Below are positions 7,090 through 8,801 of a stretch of 8,801 nucleotides of DNA, one piece after another. Origin of the DNA: Pseudomonadota bacterium (GTDB lineage Bacteria > Pseudomonadota > Alphaproteobacteria > Thalassobaculales > Thalassobaculaceae); NCBI GenBank assembly GCA_027623845.1, contig JAQBUJ010000094.1:1-8801 (forward strand), written 5' to 3'. A model generated the notes under the pieces. That model was not told the DNA's origin and searched no databases. It saw only the letters and a program-made list of their open reading frames with translations. The position numbers were made by a program, and so were the translations under genes. Numbering within the stretch: position 1 is the stretch's first letter; the number at the start of each line of letters is the position of its first letter.

Positions 7090-8343
7090 ATGTTTCAACG
7101 TCGCGTCCCAGAGTGGCTACGCCACACACCCGTGCCCAATCCCCGAGGCTTCGCGATCCTCGCCGGGACGGAAGCCGTGACGCGTGGAATCTTGATTTCC
7201 GTCTTCCCGATCGTCGTGTACCGCGCCTTCCAGGACTCAAGCTTGGTCTCGGAGATCTATTTCGTCATCGGGATCATCTCGATGGCCTGGGGCCTGCTCG
7301 TTCCATGGCTGATCCGATTTGTCCCAAGGCGCTGGCTCTATTCGGGGGGCGTGGCTTCTTATGTGGTCAGTGGCGCATTGGTGATATTTGGAGACAGTCA
7401 GTTGGTCGTGGTCGCGCTGATGATCAACATGGCGGCAACCGTCACGGTGTTCGTTTGTTTCAACGCCTATGTCTTGGATTACGTCGCCAGCAGAGAATTG
7501 GGGCGATGCGAAACACTAAGACTTTTCTATAGCGCCGCCGCCTGGACCCTCGGGCCCGCCGGCGGTGTCTGGCTGTTGCAAGTTTGGGAACCGGCCCCCT
7601 TTTTAATAGCCGGCGTTTCGGCGTGTGGATTGCTGGTGATTTTTTGGTGGATGCGGCTGGGTAACGGAAAACTGATAACGCGCGCACGCGCTCCCACGCC
7701 TAATCCGGTGGCCTATCTTGGCCGATTTTTCGTTCAACCAAGATTGATCGTGGGGTGGATGTTCGCGGTCCTGCGGTCCTGCGGCTGGTGGGCCTACGTG
7801 GTTTACGTGCCGGTGTTCGCGATCGAAAGTGGCCTGGGAGAAAATGTCGGCGGCGTGGTGTTGTCGGTCAGCAATGGATTGCTGTTTTTAACGCCGCTCA
7901 TGCTTAAATGGATCGAGCGCTCATCAATCCGCAAAGCGATCCGGGTCGGCTTCTTTTTCAGCGGCGCCGCATTTCTAGGCGCCGGGTTTTGCTCGAATTG
8001 GCCATGGACGGCGATTATTCTGCTGATGGTCGGCTCCGCCTATCTCGTCCTCTTGGATATCGCGGGAGGGCTCCCCTTTCTGATGGCGGTAAAACCTTCC
8101 GAGCGCACGGAAATGTCCGCCGTATATTCAAGTTATCGGGACGTCTCTGGCATCCTTTCACCGGGTTTTGCCTGGTTGATGTTATTGGTGGGGCCAGTTT
8201 CCGGCGTCTTCGCGGCCACGGGCATGGGTTTATTCATGGCCTGGGCAATCGCGGGTCGGCTCCACCCACGCCTAGGCCGAAAAATGAAGACGTTAAAATC
8301 CTCGATCCCGCCACCACATGTCGCGTCGGCTGCGGCCGAATAG
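7090..8343 (+). CDS. Major facilitator superfamily (MFS) transporter, substrate unknown
   Basis: This 417-residue integral membrane protein has about twelve hydrophobic segments (near 20-44, 53-77, 83-101, 104-130, 145-165, 168-188, 212-238, 250-270, 283-302, 306-330, 350-370 and 373-395). The arrangement is two six-helix halves joined by a basic, Pro-containing loop around 190-210 (RARAPTPNP). Arg/Lys-rich short loops such as RFVPRRW lie between helices 2 and 3, as in MFS proteins. It carries no obvious substrate signature. The ATG at 7090 has no good Shine-Dalgarno, and no better in-frame start was seen upstream. It is transcribed away from groESL, so any link to the headgroup cluster on the other strand is only by proximity. 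The family assignment rests on topology and general pattern. Confidence 0.72.
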   Translation: MFQRRVPEWLRHTPVPNPRGFAILAGTEAVTRGILISVFPIVVYRAFQDSSLVSEIYFVIGIISMAWGLLVPWLIRFVPRRWLYSGGVASYVVSGALVIFGDSQLVVVALMINMAATVTVFVCFNAYVLDYVASRELGRCETLRLFYSAAAWTLGPAGGVWLLQVWEPAPFLIAGVSACGLLVIFWWMRLGNGKLITRARAPTPNPVAYLGRFFVQPRLIVGWMFAVLRSCGWWAYVVYVPVFAIESGLGENVGGVVLSVSNGLLFLTPLMLKWIERSSIRKAIRVGFFFSGAAFLGAGFCSNWPWTAIILLMVGSAYLVLLDIAGGLPFLMAVKPSERTEMSAVYSSYRDVSGILSPGFAWLMLLVGPVSGVFAATGMGLFMAWAIAGRLHPRLGRKMKTLKSSIPPPHVASAAAE

Positions 8344-8350
8344 GTCGCCA

Positions 8351-8539
8351 ATGAAGAGCGGGAAATTTCTTCTTCAATACGGTCGAAAATATCCTATTTG
8401 GATCAATGAGGGACCATCAGAAACTAGGGTAGTTGGTCCGTTTACCGATGTAGAGCCGAAGTTCTCAGCCCTGAAAACCACTCGGCTTTCGGATTTCCGT
8501 CCCCCTTTGCCCGTACCAAAAATTCAAATTATTGTGTGA
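8351..8539 (+). CDS. Doubtful small ORF, 62 residues
   Basis: The frame starts MKSGKFLLQYGRKYPIWINE and ends P-K-I-Q-I-I-V. It begins seven bases after the MFS stop, and only a weak AGG formed by that stop precedes it. The same frame is open further upstream (ATG at 8318, inside the MFS gene). I recognise no family, signal peptide or membrane helix. Composition is more AT-rich than the MFS gene. It might be a real trailing gene of the MFS transcript or chance. Confidence 0.3.
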   Translation: MKSGKFLLQYGRKYPIWINEGPSETRVVGPFTDVEPKFSALKTTRLSDFRPPLPVPKIQIIV

Positions 8540-8801
8540 TTTCAATGCACGAATTGGATGTCAGGTCCTGTCTCCCGAGCGAGCGAATTGCCAAATCCGA
8601 AAATTCACCAATCCGAATTATCATTTGAAAACATAGTATTACAAACCCGTACTAAATGAGCGCAGTCAACAGCTTTGGAGAGAATAGGGCGATAGAGAGT
8701 GAATTCGTCAGAAATTGCCGAACCGGCGGTCAACAGCTTTTCGCCCTGAACCGCGCGGAAACTGGGGTTTTCACGGCCGCCGCTGGCCGCGAGAGAATTT
8801 T
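8540..8801. other. AT-rich gene-free DNA running into GC-rich DNA at the window end
   Basis: No gene is recognised. Bases 8540-8660 are AT-rich, and from about 8721 the DNA turns GC-rich, as if another unit begins. Within it a 15-base direct repeat is present (separate entry). Confidence 0.45.
8662..8740. repeat. Short direct repeat GC[A/G]GTCAACAGCTTT, two copies
   Basis: The copies are at 8662-8676 and 8726-8740, 64 bases apart, with one mismatch in 15. On the minus strand both contain AGCTGTTGAC, which includes a -35-like TTGAC. They could be binding sites for a regulator or recombinase, or promoter parts of a gene beyond the window. Two copies alone do not decide. Confidence 0.55.

Overview
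The window looks like part of an alphaproteobacterial chromosome. The basis is the sequence of GroEL and GroES, a perfect CIRCE operator combined with an RpoH-like promoter, and a serine recombinase with a small ParB-type helix-turn-helix partner of a kind common in that class. A Rhodospirillales-like host is a guess. No rRNA, tRNA or CRISPR array is visible.

Layout. Bases 1-1011 (+) hold the end of a large serine recombinase and an overlapping small HTH gene, the tail of a mobile element. Bases 1012-1280 hold no recognised gene but include a strong hairpin. A 44-residue basic small protein lies at 1281-1415 (-), with a strong ribosome binding site. From 4342 down to 1549 (-) runs a tight three-gene cluster: a class-V aminotransferase resembling 2-aminoethylphosphonate transaminase (PhnW), a CDP-alcohol phosphotransferase and a LicC-like sugar/choline-type nucleotidyltransferase. 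Upstream on the same strand is groES-groEL (6508-4521), preceded by its heat-shock promoter and CIRCE element. The gap between groEL and the cluster contains an imperfect direct duplication of the groEL 3' end and a perfect 11-bp inverted repeat. Bases 6607-7089 hold hairpin-rich DNA and a second, truncated copy of the small HTH gene's 3' end. A 12-helix MFS transporter (7090-8343, +) and AT-richer DNA with a doubtful small ORF follow.

How the genes may work together. The aminotransferase could supply an amino-phosphonate (or another amino compound), the nucleotidyltransferase could activate a phosphoryl or phosphonyl headgroup with CTP, and the membrane phosphotransferase could move that headgroup onto a lipid or glycan. 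This logic matches phosphonolipid or phosphonoglycan biosynthesis in which the two activities of PntC-type enzymes sit in separate genes. PEP mutase and phosphonopyruvate decarboxylase, the committing steps, are not in the window, and the aminotransferase lacks the usual substrate-binding Arg of its C-terminal R-I-G motif. The exact product is therefore open. The block from about 1032 to 6776 (groESL, the cluster and the small gene) is bracketed by two direct copies of about 158 bp of the recombinase-element tail, which suggests that it is, or was, carried by or inserted beside such elements.
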